NCBI GenBank assembly: GCA_965222725.1
Contig: OZ244969.1
Span: 2,542,001 to 2,606,000, forward strand
Length of the DNA: 64,000 nucleotides
From: GCA-2748575 sp965222725
Lineage (GTDB): Bacteria; Pseudomonadota; Gammaproteobacteria; Pseudomonadales; Ketobacteraceae
Reading direction: 5' to 3'
The translations under genes were made by a program, and so were the position numbers. Shown here piece after piece: positions 42,173 through 51,844 of this stretch. The first letter of the stretch is position 1. Each line of letters starts with the position of its first letter. A model generated the notes under the pieces. That model did not search any database, was not told the origin of the DNA, and saw only the letters and a list, made by a program, of their open reading frames with translations.

Positions 42173-43783
42173 TCAGCCTTTCAGTGGCTGCTGCGGATCC
42201 AGCACGGTATTCAGGGCCTGTTCGGCCATCTCAGGGTAATCCAGCGTAAAGTGCAGTCCGCGGCTTTCCTTGCGGGCCAGAGCGCAGTGAATAATCAGCT
42301 CCGATACCAGCACCAGATTGCGCAGCTCGATCAGGTCGTTGCTCACCTTGTAGTTGCTGTAGTATTCCAGAATTTCCTTGCGCAGCAGCCTGACCCGGTG
42401 CTTTGCCCGCTGCAGGCGCTTGTCTGTGCGTACAATGCCCACGTAGTCCCACATAAAGCGACGCAGCTCATCCCAGTTGTGGGATATCACCACGTCTTCA
42501 TCAGAATCCGTGACCTGGGATTCGTCCCAGTCCGGCAGTTCAATATCGGCTTCCGTAAATTTCAGTTTGTGGCGAATGTCGTTGCTGGCGGCAATGGCAA
42601 ACACCAGGCATTCCAGCAGCGAATTGCTGGCCATGCGGTTGGCGCCATGCAGGCCGGTGCAGGCAGTTTCCCCAATGGCATACAGATCGGTGACATCGGT
42701 GCGCCCCTGCAGGTTGGTCATTACCCCGCCGCAGGTGTAGTGGGCGGCCGGTACAATAGGAATGGGTTCTCGGGTGATATCGATACCCAGGGAATAGCAC
42801 TTTTCGTACACGGTGGGGAAATGTTCTTTAATAAAATCTGCCGGCTTGTGGGAAATATCCAGGTACAGGCAATCCACCCCCAGCCGTTTCATTTCGTGGT
42901 CAATGGCGCGGGCTACTATATCCCGTGGAGCCAGTTCCCCGCGCTTGTCGAAGCGCTCCATAAAGCGTTCACCGCTGGGTAAGCGGAGGTAGCCCCCTTC
43001 GCCCCGTACCGCTTCGGTCACCAGAAAAGAGCGGGCGTCCGGATGGTAAAGACAGGTGGGATGAAACTGATTGAATTCCATATTGGAAACCCGGCACCCG
43101 GCCCGCCAGGCCATGGCGATACCATCGCCGGTGGCTACATCCGGGTTGCTGGTATACAGATAGGCCTTGCTGGCGCCGCCGGTGGCCAGAATCACAAAGC
43201 GGGCACTGTGAGTTTCCACACTGCCGGTTTCCAGATTCAGCACGTAGGCACCCAGTACCCGGTTGCCTTCCAGCCCCAGGCGCCGGGTGGTGATCAGATC
43301 CACCGCCACATGGGATTCATACAGGGAAATATTTTCCAGTTGCCGGGCCCCTTTGATCAGGGTTTTGGAAATAGCCAGGCCGGTGGCATCGGCGGCATGA
43401 ATGACCCGGCGGTGACTGTGGCCGCCCTCTTTGGTGAGGTGGTATTCCAGGTGGCCGTTGCTGGATGGCTCCTGATCGAAACGCACGCCCTGTTCAATCA
43501 GCCAGCGAATGGCCGAGGGGCCGTTTTCTACCGTATAGCGCACCGCGTTCTCGTTGCAGAGGCCGCCACCGGCAACCAGGGTGTCCTTGATATGGGATTC
43601 GGTTGAATCCTGCTCATCCAGTACCGCCGCCACGCCGCCCTGGGCATAGTAGGTGTTGGCGGCTGTCAGAGGGCCCTTGCTGAGCACACCCACGTTTGCG
43701 TAGGGGGCCAGATGGATGGCGGCCGAGAGGCCGGCGGCGCCGCTGCCGATGATCAGAATGTCGTGGTCAATGCGCTTGGTCAT
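42173..43783 (-). CDS. nadB: L-aspartate oxidase
   Basis: The 536-residue FAD enzyme converts L-aspartate to iminoaspartate for NAD synthesis. The FAD-binding start is ILIIGSGAAGLSAAIHLA (about 9-26). YYAQGGVAAVLDEQDSTESH (about 46-65) is the NadB-type segment, and HPTCLYHPDARSFLVTEAVR and GANRMASNSLLECLVFA follow in order. The length is standard. It is divergent from the rpoE operon across 253 bp, the usual gene order in Pseudomonas relatives. Confidence 0.97.
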   Translation of the reverse strand: MTKRIDHDILIIGSGAAGLSAAIHLAPYANVGVLSKGPLTAANTYYAQGGVAAVLDEQDSTESHIKDTLVAGGGLCNENAVRYTVENGPSAIRWLIEQGVRFDQEPSSNGHLEYHLTKEGGHSHRRVIHAADATGLAISKTLIKGARQLENISLYESHVAVDLITTRRLGLEGNRVLGAYVLNLETGSVETHSARFVILATGGASKAYLYTSNPDVATGDGIAMAWRAGCRVSNMEFNQFHPTCLYHPDARSFLVTEAVRGEGGYLRLPSGERFMERFDKRGELAPRDIVARAIDHEMKRLGVDCLYLDISHKPADFIKEHFPTVYEKCYSLGIDITREPIPIVPAAHYTCGGVMTNLQGRTDVTDLYAIGETACTGLHGANRMASNSLLECLVFAIAASNDIRHKLKFTEADIELPDWDESQVTDSDEDVVISHNWDELRRFMWDYVGIVRTDKRLQRAKHRVRLLRKEILEYYSNYKVSNDLIELRNLVLVSELIIHCALARKESRGLHFTLDYPEMAEQALNTVLDPQQPLKG

Positions 43784-43957
43784 GGCTGAATCTGACTGTG
43801 GGTGGTCATGGAGCGATGGATGATCATAGAAAGGGTACTGGAATTAATTAGTTAAGGTTAACCGTTAATGTTGCGCTATTATAACGGCAATATGCTGCTG
43901 TGTTACCAATTTATGGCAAAAGCGGGCAATGCCTTAACAAATGCTGTCGTTTTTGCC

Positions 43958-43985
43958 GGAACTTTCACCGCCGGTTTCTGTCGTA
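43958..43985 (+). promoter_or_regulatory. Sigma-E (AlgU)-type promoter of rpoE
   Basis: GGAACTT (43958-43964), 16 bases, then TCGTA (43981-43985) fits the sigma-E pattern GAACTT-N16/17-TCnnA and lies about 50 bp before the rpoE ATG. Sigma-E genes are typically autoregulated. Confidence 0.55.
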
Positions 43986-44036
43986 GAGACAGTTTTGGCT
44001 GGTCTTGCCAGCCTGATTTGGGGAGTTGTTGACTGA

Positions 44037-44612
44037 ATGAGCGAGAAAGAAGCTGATCTGCGCTTGGTGGAGCGGGTTCAGCGAGGCGACAAGCGGGCTT
44101 TTGATCTGCTCGTGGCAAAGTATCAGCACAAGATTCTGTCGGTGATCGGGCGCTTTGTGCAGGATCAGGACGAAGCCAAGGACGTGGCCCAGGAAGCCTT
44201 TATCAAGGCTTACCGGGCGCTGAAGAATTTCCGTGGCGACAGTGCCTTTTACACCTGGATTTACCGTATTGCAGTAAATACGGCCAAGAATCATCTGGTA
44301 TCCAGAGGGCGCAGGCCGCCTGGTCATGATGTAGAGGTGGAAGATGCCGAATATTATGACGGTGGTGTGGCATTGCATGAAACTTCCAGCCCGGAAAGGA
44401 ATCTACTAAGAGACGAGCTGGAGAAGACTATTTACGATGCCATCGCAGCGCTGCCGGATGACCTGAAAACAGCGGTCACGCTGCGCGAATTCGATGGCCT
44501 CAGTTATGAAGAGATTGCCGAAGTGATGGATTGTCCGGTGGGTACAGTACGGTCGCGGATTTTCCGGGGCCGGGAAGCCATCGACAACCAGATCCGGGAG
44601 TTACTTGACTAG
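44037..44612 (+). CDS. rpoE: Extracytoplasmic-function sigma factor RpoE/AlgU
   Basis: The 191-residue ECF sigma factor has region 2 with KDVAQEAFIKAYRALKNFRG (about 49-68) for -10 recognition and region 4 with GLSYEEIAEVMDCPVGTVRS (about 157-176) for -35 recognition. It directs the envelope-stress (and in relatives, alginate) regulon and is held by the anti-sigma factor RseA encoded next. Members are also called AlgU or AlgT. An autoregulatory promoter is seen upstream. Confidence 0.97.
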   Translation: MSEKEADLRLVERVQRGDKRAFDLLVAKYQHKILSVIGRFVQDQDEAKDVAQEAFIKAYRALKNFRGDSAFYTWIYRIAVNTAKNHLVSRGRRPPGHDVEVEDAEYYDGGVALHETSSPERNLLRDELEKTIYDAIAALPDDLKTAVTLREFDGLSYEEIAEVMDCPVGTVRSRIFRGREAIDNQIRELLD

Positions 44613-44740
44613 CCGCTCAGCTGGCTGGCAGGTGATTCCGGTAAAACGGACGATAGCCAGGTGAGCGCTATAGTAAGCGGTAGATTATTCAAGTGGTAAG
44701 TCAGTGGTAAACAACAGGTTAGAACGTAAGGTACACGGGT

Positions 44741-45379
44741 ATGAGTGAACGGTCTCATGAAGAATTATCAGCGCTGATGGATGGCGAGGCGTCTGAACTG
44801 GAGTTGAGGCGCATTATCAGCGGAGTCGACGAGGATACAGAGCTGTTGCGCAAGTGGCGGCGCTATCACGTGGTCCGTTCAGTAATGCAGGGCGACATGC
44901 GTGAAAGTCAGGCAGCGGAATATACCCGGCTGGATATCAGTGCTGCCGTGTCCTCTGCGCTTGCGGCGGAACCGGCTCATGACGTAAAAGATACTCGTCC
45001 TGACTCTTCCTGGCAGGAGCGCTTTCTGCGGCCGCTCAGCAGTGTGGCGGTGGCGGCGTCTGTCTCTGCCATGGTGGTGTTTGGCTGGCAGAATTTTTCC
45101 GGCACTCAGGATTCCAATATCACGGCACCGGGCAGCAGCAACGCTGCCCTGGCTCAGGTGGTGGTGCCGGCCAACAACCCGGACAGCGGTTACCAGACCG
45201 TATCAGATTCCCAGCGCCGGATTCAGCGGAATGTGGTGAATCAGGCGGATATTGTCCGCTTGCCCTCGGAACAGAATCAGCGCCTGAACCAGTACTTGGT
45301 ATCGCACTCGGGAAATGCGGCGCTGAATACCGCCAGCGGTTCCATGTCTTATACCCGGGTGGTGCATATTGCCCCATGA
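44741..45379 (+). CDS. rseA: Anti-sigma-E factor RseA/MucA
   Basis: The 212-residue inner-membrane protein has the RseA N-terminal domain (ELSALMDGEASELELRRII, about 8-26) that holds sigma-E, a membrane helix near 102-120 (VAVAASVSAMVVFGWQ), and a periplasmic tail that is cut by DegS/RseP-type proteases on stress. It sits 128 bp after rpoE with no terminator seen and is followed by rseB. The family's sequence is variable; context is the strongest evidence. Confidence 0.93.
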   Translation: MSERSHEELSALMDGEASELELRRIISGVDEDTELLRKWRRYHVVRSVMQGDMRESQAAEYTRLDISAAVSSALAAEPAHDVKDTRPDSSWQERFLRPLSSVAVAASVSAMVVFGWQNFSGTQDSNITAPGSSNAALAQVVVPANNPDSGYQTVSDSQRRIQRNVVNQADIVRLPSEQNQRLNQYLVSHSGNAALNTASGSMSYTRVVHIAP

Positions 45380-45419
45380 TCATCAGGTGCTGAAGCAAAC
45401 CCGGAAAGCAGGATTGGCA

Positions 45420-46490
45420 ATGTCGGCAAGATTGACTTGGGAACAGGCAGACACAGCTTTGATTGGTACACAATACAAAAATAACGATGGTGCGCGGCTT
45501 TTGCCGGCGCTGCATTCGGTTCTTCTGGCCCTCGGGCTGTTGCTGATCGCAGGGCTCCTGCCTTCACCGGTGCAGGCGGGTACGCCACTGGATCCCCAGG
45601 CGTCCGCCCAGGAATGGCTGGCCCATATGGCCCGCTCGGTGCGGGAGCTGAACTATCGTGGCCGTTCTATTCTGATGAATGGCGATCAGTTGAATTCCGT
45701 TGAGATTATCCATGGCGTGTTTGATGGTGAGCCCTGGGAACGGGTGATACACCTTACCGGTGAGCCCGCTGAAATTCTGCGCCGTGGTGATCAGGTCAGC
45801 TGTCTTCACCCCAACAAACTGGCCCGGTTCAAGGCATCCGGATCGGCCACCCCTCATAAACCCATGATTACCAATGCCGCAGCGGATACTGTGCTGAGCT
45901 ACTACCATCTGGCCAAGGCCGGAGCCGGGCGCGTGGCCGGGCGCGACGTGGAGCGGGTGGACGTGATGCCCAAGGATCGCAACCGTTACGGCTATCAGTT
46001 CTGGCTGGATAGCGGCTCAGGGTTGATGCTGAAATCCGTGACCGTGGATCAGAACGGTCAGGGGCTGGAGGTGTTCGAATTTGTCGATGTGCGTATCGGT
46101 GCGCCGGTTGCCAAAGCGGACTTTGAACCCGATGAATCCCTGCAGTGGGTGAAAAGGAATGCCGTAAAAAATGAATCGTTAGTGGAAGCTCCCGGCTGGC
46201 AGATCAACTGGCTACCCGCTGGCTTTGTTATGACCCAGCATGAAATGCGCCGGGTGGGCGATGTCAAAGCCAGCACCAAAGTCTACAGCGATGGTTTGGC
46301 GGCCTTTTCAGTGTTTCTGGAAAAGGTGGGGCAGGAAACCCAGGCAGAAGGCAGCCGCACTCATGGGGCCACCACTGCCCTGAGCCGTCGCATGGCGGCG
46401 CCTGCCAGCGATTATCTGGTGACAGTGGTGGGGGAAATCCCCATGGAAACCGCCATGCAGATTGCCATGGCTGTGGCGCTGCACGACTAA
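45420..46490 (+). CDS. rseB: Sigma-E regulator RseB/MucB
   Basis: The protein of 356 residues is of the MucB/RseB family, with a hydrophobic signal segment ending near VQAG. AQEWLAHMARSVRELNYRG is the typical LolA-like domain start and DRNRYGYQFWLDSGSGLML a core strand pair. It shields RseA in the periplasm and senses lipid or LPS-type signals. The frame opens with a TTG at 45369, inside the end of rseA; the ATG at 45420 has CAGGA about seven bases upstream and is preferred. Confidence 0.92.
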   Translation: MSARLTWEQADTALIGTQYKNNDGARLLPALHSVLLALGLLLIAGLLPSPVQAGTPLDPQASAQEWLAHMARSVRELNYRGRSILMNGDQLNSVEIIHGVFDGEPWERVIHLTGEPAEILRRGDQVSCLHPNKLARFKASGSATPHKPMITNAAADTVLSYYHLAKAGAGRVAGRDVERVDVMPKDRNRYGYQFWLDSGSGLMLKSVTVDQNGQGLEVFEFVDVRIGAPVAKADFEPDESLQWVKRNAVKNESLVEAPGWQINWLPAGFVMTQHEMRRVGDVKASTKVYSDGLAAFSVFLEKVGQETQAEGSRTHGATTALSRRMAAPASDYLVTVVGEIPMETAMQIAMAVALHD

Positions 46491-46562
46491 CCGGTTCTGG
46501 TAAATCACACCGCTTTTCGTTAAAGTTCCCCTTTGTATCCTCTGCAGTTTCAGGTTGAATTC

Positions 46563-47045
46563 ATGATCGAAGAATCGGGTCGTGTGGTCGCCGTGGAAGA
46601 CGGCGCGGTCTGGGTGGAGTCCATCCGTCAGACAGCATGTCAGTCCTGTGCCGCCCGCAAGGGTTGCGGCCAGAGCGCCCTTGCCAAAATGGGCCAGCAG
46701 CACAAAAGCCATGTGCGGGCTCTCAATGCCTTTAATCTGGATGTCGGGGATCAGGTCGTGATTGGCGTGCCGGAAGACGTGGTAATGAAAGGCACTCTGG
46801 TGGCGTACCTTATGCCGCTGGTGATGATGCTGGTGGCTGCCATTACGGCAGACAGTTTCACTGGCGAAGACCTGTGGGTCGCTCTGGCTGGTGTTTCAGG
46901 GCTTGCCTTCGGGTTCTTGCTGGTGCGCCTGCATTTTCTGGCTGTCAGCAAGGACAAGCGTTACCAGCCGGTGGTGCTGCGTCATTCTCATGCGCTCGCT
47001 CCTGGCAGCGATGATGCCGGCTTCTGCCCCAAAGAAATTATCTGA
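46563..47045 (+). CDS. rseC: RseC/MucC family protein
   Basis: The protein of 160 residues has a Cys-rich cytoplasmic segment (CQSCAARKGCGQ, about 22-33) and two membrane helices (about 78-95 and 102-121). It is the RseC/MucC (SoxR-reducing system) type, whose role in sigma-E control is modest and incompletely known. The ATG at 46563 lies 72 bp past rseB and gives the family's typical MIEESGRVV start. A sigma-E promoter for degP follows its stop. Confidence 0.92.
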   Translation: MIEESGRVVAVEDGAVWVESIRQTACQSCAARKGCGQSALAKMGQQHKSHVRALNAFNLDVGDQVVIGVPEDVVMKGTLVAYLMPLVMMLVAAITADSFTGEDLWVALAGVSGLAFGFLLVRLHFLAVSKDKRYQPVVLRHSHALAPGSDDAGFCPKEII

Positions 47046-47087
47046 CTGATTTCTCTCCGGTCCCCCGATTCTTTTTCCCTTGCTACT

Positions 47088-47116
47088 GGAACTTTCCTGA
47101 ATCGTCCTCATTCTAA
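47088..47116 (+). promoter_or_regulatory. Sigma-E (AlgU)-type promoter of degP
   Basis: GGAACTT (47088-47094) is followed after 17 bases by TCTAA (47112-47116), a near-perfect sigma-E promoter 60 bp upstream of the degP ATG at 47178. It would let RpoE induce the protease separately from the rest of the operon. Confidence 0.8.
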
Positions 47117-47177
47117 GGGTTCAGGTTTTTCCTCTTCATTTGTTAGATTTCTTACAGACAGACAAGGAGTACGTTAT

Positions 47178-48584
47178 ATGCCAGGTATTCGTGTTCCCAA
47201 CCGGCCTTTAACGGTGCAGTACGGGATTCTGTTCCTGATGCTTTCCCTTTTCAGCGCTTTCAGCTACGGCCGTTCCGGTTTGCCGGATTTCACCAAAATG
47301 GTGGAGAAGCACACACCCGCGGTGGTGATCATCAGCACCACGCAAAAAGTGCAGGGCATGGCAGGACATCATTTCCGCGGGCCTGTCCCTGAGTATTTCC
47401 GTTATTTTTTCGGTGATGGTTTTGAGATGCCGGAACAGGAAAGAGAAGGCCTGGGTTCCGGGATTATCCTGTCGAAAGACGGTTATATTCTTACCAACAA
47501 TCACGTGGTGGCCGGTGCCGATGAAATCAGTATCCGTCTGTCAGACCGGCGGGTGCTGGATGCCAGACTGATCGGTGGTGATGAACTCAGCGATCTGGCG
47601 CTGCTGAAGGTGGATGCCGATGATCTGCCGGTGGTGGATCTGGGGAATTCCGAAAAGCTCAAAGTGGGGGAGTGGGTGCTGGCTATCGGTTCTCCTTTCG
47701 GTTTTGAGCACAGCGTGACGGCCGGGATTGTCAGCGCCAAGGGGCGCAACCTTTCCAACGATAACTATGTTCCCTTTATCCAGACGGATGCGGCCATTAA
47801 CCCGGGCAACTCCGGAGGCCCGCTGTTTAATCTGGATGGCGAGGTCGTGGGTATCAACTCCCAGATTTACAGCCGTTCCGGTGGCTTTATGGGCCTGTCC
47901 TTTGCGATTCCCATCAATGTGGCCATGGAAGTGGTGGATCAGCTCAAGGAAAACGGTCAGGTAAGCCGGGGCTGGCTTGGCGTGGTGATTCAGGATGTGA
48001 GTCGTGATCTGGCGGTGTCGCTGGGGCTGGACAAACCGGAAGGAGCCCTGGTAGCGAAAGTGCTCCCCGGCGGCCCGGCGGATGAGGGCGGCATTAAAGC
48101 CGGTGATGTGATCAGGGAGTTTGCCGGTAAATCCATCTCCAAGGCTGCCAATCTGCGTCATGCGGTGGGCCGTACCTCTCCGGGTACCGAAGTGGAAGTG
48201 GAGGTTGTCCGGGCCGGCGATGACAAAACCCTGGAATTCGAAATCGGCGCCTTGCCCCAGGATCCCGCCCAGGTGGCCCGCGGAGGAGCCCCCAAACCCA
48301 ACGGCAAAACCAGCTTGCTGGGGCTGGATGTGGTGGACCTGCCCAAAGCACAGGCCCGCCAGATGGGGATTCCCGGTGGTGTGGTGGTCAAATCGGTGGA
48401 GGGCAAAGCTGCCCGGGAAGCCGGTATCCGGCCCGGAGACATAGTGACCAACCTGGCTAACCAGGAGGTTACAGATGCAGACAGTTTCCGCCGGATCGTG
48501 AAAGGTCTGGAAAAAGACAAGTGGGTGCCCATTCTGGTCAATCGTCGGGGTATGCCGGAGTTCCTTGCCATTAAGGTGGAATAG
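47178..48584 (+). CDS. degP: Periplasmic serine protease/chaperone DegP (MucD)
   Basis: The 468-residue Do-family protease has an N-terminal signal peptide and a chymotrypsin-like domain with His in TNNHVV, Asp in DLALLKV and Ser in NPGNSGGPLF. Two PDZ domains follow (about 255-350 and 370-460). It degrades or refolds damaged envelope proteins. It belongs to the rpoE module and carries its own sigma-E promoter. GACAAGGAG upstream of the ATG supports the start, and an intrinsic terminator follows. Confidence 0.96.
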   Translation: MPGIRVPNRPLTVQYGILFLMLSLFSAFSYGRSGLPDFTKMVEKHTPAVVIISTTQKVQGMAGHHFRGPVPEYFRYFFGDGFEMPEQEREGLGSGIILSKDGYILTNNHVVAGADEISIRLSDRRVLDARLIGGDELSDLALLKVDADDLPVVDLGNSEKLKVGEWVLAIGSPFGFEHSVTAGIVSAKGRNLSNDNYVPFIQTDAAINPGNSGGPLFNLDGEVVGINSQIYSRSGGFMGLSFAIPINVAMEVVDQLKENGQVSRGWLGVVIQDVSRDLAVSLGLDKPEGALVAKVLPGGPADEGGIKAGDVIREFAGKSISKAANLRHAVGRTSPGTEVEVEVVRAGDDKTLEFEIGALPQDPAQVARGGAPKPNGKTSLLGLDVVDLPKAQARQMGIPGGVVVKSVEGKAAREAGIRPGDIVTNLANQEVTDADSFRRIVKGLEKDKWVPILVNRRGMPEFLAIKVE

Positions 48585-48609
48585 TTCACAGTTTCCCCCG
48601 GAATTCAGT

Positions 48610-48661
48610 GGCTTATCATCCTGGTTTGGCTAATATCTGGTCAGGGTGGTAAGCCTTTTCT
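48610..48661 (+). terminator. Intrinsic terminator after degP
   Basis: GGCTTATCATCCTG (48610-48623) pairs with CAGGGTGGTAAGCC (48642-48655) through 14 pairs including two G-T, and TTTTC follows. It closes the sigma-E module before lepA. Confidence 0.7.
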
Positions 48662-48816
48662 TTATGGCGGTAATGACCCGCCACCGGTATTTCAGTAGAA
48701 TTGCGCGCCAGGGAGACCCTTCCGGCCCGCATAATCGACTCATCGAGGCCAGTGAACGGCCTCTGTCCGCATCCATTGGCGGAAAACCCGACATTTATCA
48801 GTGAAGTAGAGAGCCT

Positions 48817-50616
48817 GTGAGCGACATCAAGAATATTCGCAACTTTTCCATTATTGCCCACATCGACCACGGAAAATCCACCCTGGCGGACCGTTTTATC
48901 CAGACCTGTGGCGGCCTTACCGACCGGGAAATGGCGGAACAGGTGCTGGACTCCATGGATCTGGAGCGCGAACGGGGTATCACCATCAAAGCCCAGAGCG
49001 TGACGCTCTACTATGACGCCAAAGACGGCGAAACTTATCAGCTCAATTTTATCGATACCCCCGGGCACGTGGACTTTTCCTATGAGGTGTCCCGTTCGCT
49101 GGCCGCCTGTGAAGGGGCGTTGCTGGTGGTGGATGCCGGCCAGGGGGTCGAAGCCCAGTCGGTGGCCAACTGCTATACCGCCATTGAACAGGGCCTGGAG
49201 GTGATGCCGGTCCTGAACAAGATCGATCTGCCTCAGGCGGAACCTGAACGGGTGATGCAGGAAATCGAGGATATTATCGGTATCGAGGCGCTCGATGCCT
49301 GTCTGGTGAGTGCCAAAACCGGTCTGGGGGTGGAAGAACTGCTGGAGCGTCTGGTACATACCATTCCCGCGCCAGTGGGCGAGCGCGATGGCAAGTTGCA
49401 GGCGCTGATTATTGATTCCTGGTTTGATAATTATCTGGGTGTGGTGTCCCTGGTGCGGGTACTCCACGGCAAACTCAAGAAGGGCGAAAAGATTCTGGTG
49501 AAATCCACGGGCAAAGAGCACGTGGTGGATGCCGTGGGTGTGTTTACTCCCAAACGTAAAGATACCGGCATACTCGAAGCCGGCGAAGTGGGCTATGTGG
49601 TGGCCGGTATCAAGGATATTCTCGGGGCGCCGGTGGGCGATACCCTGACCCACGCCAAAACGGCTGACGTAAAAGCGTTACCAGGATTTCAGAAAGTTAA
49701 ACCCCAGGTCTACGCGGGACTGTTCCCGGTGAGTGCAGACGATTATGAATCCTTCCGCGATGCACTGGGCAAGCTATCCCTGAATGATGCCTCCCTGTTT
49801 TATGAGCCGGAAACCTCCGATGCGCTGGGTTTTGGTTTCCGCTGCGGTTTTCTCGGCATGCTTCACATGGAGATTATTCAGGAGCGCCTTGAGCGCGAAT
49901 ACGATCTGGATCTGATCACCACCGCCCCCACGGTTATCTATGAAATCGAGCTCAAGAATGGCGAGATAGTGCAGGTGGACAACCCTTCAGATCTGCCTGA
50001 TCCCAGCAAGATTGAAGAGTTTCGTGAACCTATTGCCGACGTGAATGTTCTGGTGCCGCAGGATTATCTGGGAAACGTTATTACTCTTTGCGTTGAAAAG
50101 CGCGGCGTACAGAAAAACCTGCAGTTTATGGGCAATCAGGTCAGTGTGCAGTACGAAGTACCCATGAGCGAAGTGGTGCTGGATTTCTTCGACAAGCTCA
50201 AGTCCACCAGCCGCGGCTATGCGTCGCTGGATTATACCTTCAAGCGTTTTGAGCCCAGCCAGCTGGTGCGGGTGGATGTACTGATTAACGGCGACAAGGT
50301 GGATGCGCTGGCGGTGATCTGCCACCGGGACCAGGCGGAATACCGGGGTCGCGCGCTGACCGAACGTATGAAAGAGATCATTCCACGGCAGATGTTTGAC
50401 GTCGCAATTCAGGCCGCTATCGGCAGCAAGATCATTGCCCGCCAGACGGTAAAAGCATTGCGTAAAAACGTCACCGCAAAATGCTACGGTGGCGACGTAA
50501 CCCGCAAGCGCAAGCTGCTGGAAAAACAAAAAGAAGGTAAAAAACGCATGAAGCAGGTTGGCAAGGTCGAGATTCCGCAGGATGCCTTCCTGGCCGTATT
50601 AAAGGTGGACAAATAA
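48817..50616 (+). CDS. lepA: Elongation factor 4 (LepA)
   Basis: The 599-residue translational GTPase has the G1 motif AHIDHGKSTLADR (about 15-27), G3 DTPGHVDF and G4 NKIDLP. A LepA-specific C-terminal domain with RKRKLLEKQKEGKKRMK (about 566-582) closes the protein. It acts on ribosomes under stress and affects initiation and back-translocation. The start codon is GTG at 48817. It is followed three bases later by lepB, the usual bacterial pair. Confidence 0.97.
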   Translation: MSDIKNIRNFSIIAHIDHGKSTLADRFIQTCGGLTDREMAEQVLDSMDLERERGITIKAQSVTLYYDAKDGETYQLNFIDTPGHVDFSYEVSRSLAACEGALLVVDAGQGVEAQSVANCYTAIEQGLEVMPVLNKIDLPQAEPERVMQEIEDIIGIEALDACLVSAKTGLGVEELLERLVHTIPAPVGERDGKLQALIIDSWFDNYLGVVSLVRVLHGKLKKGEKILVKSTGKEHVVDAVGVFTPKRKDTGILEAGEVGYVVAGIKDILGAPVGDTLTHAKTADVKALPGFQKVKPQVYAGLFPVSADDYESFRDALGKLSLNDASLFYEPETSDALGFGFRCGFLGMLHMEIIQERLEREYDLDLITTAPTVIYEIELKNGEIVQVDNPSDLPDPSKIEEFREPIADVNVLVPQDYLGNVITLCVEKRGVQKNLQFMGNQVSVQYEVPMSEVVLDFFDKLKSTSRGYASLDYTFKRFEPSQLVRVDVLINGDKVDALAVICHRDQAEYRGRALTERMKEIIPRQMFDVAIQAAIGSKIIARQTVKALRKNVTAKCYGGDVTRKRKLLEKQKEGKKRMKQVGKVEIPQDAFLAVLKVDK

Positions 50617-50619
50617 ATT

Positions 50620-51435
50620 ATGGATATCGATTTTTCCCTGGTTCTGGTGGTGCTGGTGGCAGCTACCGGCTTCGTGTATCTCATGGATATAGTTATTTTC
50701 AGCCGTTTGCGTACTGCTGCTGCCGACAGCTACAAACAACAGACCGGCGAGGAAAATATCGATCAGGCGGTGCTGGAACGTACCCTGCGGGAGCCGGCCT
50801 GGATTGAATACCCCAAATCTTTCTTTCCGGTGCTGTTCGTGGTCTTGTTGCTGCGTTCCTTTTTGCTGGAACCCTTCAAGATTCCCTCGGGCTCCATGAT
50901 TCCCACTCTGCAGATCGGCGACTATATTCTGGTAAACAAGTTTGCCTACGGGTTCCGCCTGCCGGTGATTGGCACCGAAGTGGTGGCCATGGGCATGCCG
51001 GAGCGGGGCGATATTATGGTGTTCCGTTACCCCCAGAAACCGACAGTGAATTTTATCAAGCGGGTGGTAGGCCTGCCCGGTGATGAGATCCGTTACGAAA
51101 ACAAGCGGATTTTTATCAATGGTGAACTGGTGGAGCAGGAATACGTGGCGCAACTTCCGCCTAACCGTCCTGCGTACAGGATCTATAATGAAACACTGGG
51201 CGATGTGGAACACAAGATTCATATCGATCTGGGACGCCCTTCCATTCCCTCGCAGAAGTGGGTGGTACCGGAAGGGCACTATTTTGTGATGGGCGATAAC
51301 CGTGATCACAGCAGCGACAGCCGTGTCTGGGGTGTGGTGCCCGAGAACAATATTGTGGGCAAGGCCTTTGCGGTCTGGATGCACATGCCCGGGTGGGTTC
51401 CCAGCTTCGAGCACAATCGTTTTCTCTATGAGTAA
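50620..51435 (+). CDS. lepB: Signal peptidase I
   Basis: The 271-residue inner-membrane protease cleaves Sec and Tat signal peptides. The catalytic Ser is in PSGSMIPTLQIGDYILV (about 89-105) and the Lys in FIKRVVGLPGDEI (about 145-157), with two N-terminal membrane segments (about 4-24 and 68-88). GDNRDHSSDSR near 225 completes the family pattern. It follows lepA closely and precedes the DUF4845 gene, as in Pseudomonas. Confidence 0.97.
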   Translation: MDIDFSLVLVVLVAATGFVYLMDIVIFSRLRTAAADSYKQQTGEENIDQAVLERTLREPAWIEYPKSFFPVLFVVLLLRSFLLEPFKIPSGSMIPTLQIGDYILVNKFAYGFRLPVIGTEVVAMGMPERGDIMVFRYPQKPTVNFIKRVVGLPGDEIRYENKRIFINGELVEQEYVAQLPPNRPAYRIYNETLGDVEHKIHIDLGRPSIPSQKWVVPEGHYFVMGDNRDHSSDSRVWGVVPENNIVGKAFAVWMHMPGWVPSFEHNRFLYE

Positions 51436-51461
51436 CTGATAACAATAATTCCGGAGATACT

Positions 51462-51833
51462 ATGAAAAACCCAGCAAAACAGAAAGGTATGACAACCGCC
51501 GGTATGGTGATTATTGGTGCCCTGGTGGCTTTTGTTGTGATATCCGGAATCAAACTGTATCCGTCCTACTATGACGACTTTGCGGTCAGTACCGCCATGA
51601 AAAATATGGAAGAGGAGAGCAGGGAGATCGCCGCCATGTCCCCGACGGAAATTCGTAATACGCTTAACAAACGGCTCCAGGTGAGCGGTGTCAAGCTGGA
51701 AAAGGATCAGGTTGAGATTCTCAAAGAAGATGGTGTCATCAAGATCAACGTGAATTACGAAGTCCGCACCCATATGTATGGCAACATCGATGCCGTGACC
51801 AGTTTCTCCCACGCCATTGAAGTGGCCAAATAA
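51462..51833 (+). CDS. DUF4845 membrane protein
   Basis: The 123-residue protein has one N-terminal membrane helix (KGMTTAGMVIIGALVAFVVI, about 7-26, pilin-like) and a small periplasmic domain. It belongs to DUF4845, almost always encoded between lepB and rnc in gammaproteobacteria. Its function is unknown. ATGs and spacing indicate the same transcript as lepA-lepB-rnc. Confidence 0.88.
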   Translation: MKNPAKQKGMTTAGMVIIGALVAFVVISGIKLYPSYYDDFAVSTAMKNMEEESREIAAMSPTEIRNTLNKRLQVSGVKLEKDQVEILKEDGVIKINVNYEVRTHMYGNIDAVTSFSHAIEVAK

Positions 51834-51844
51834 GCCGGTTGTTT

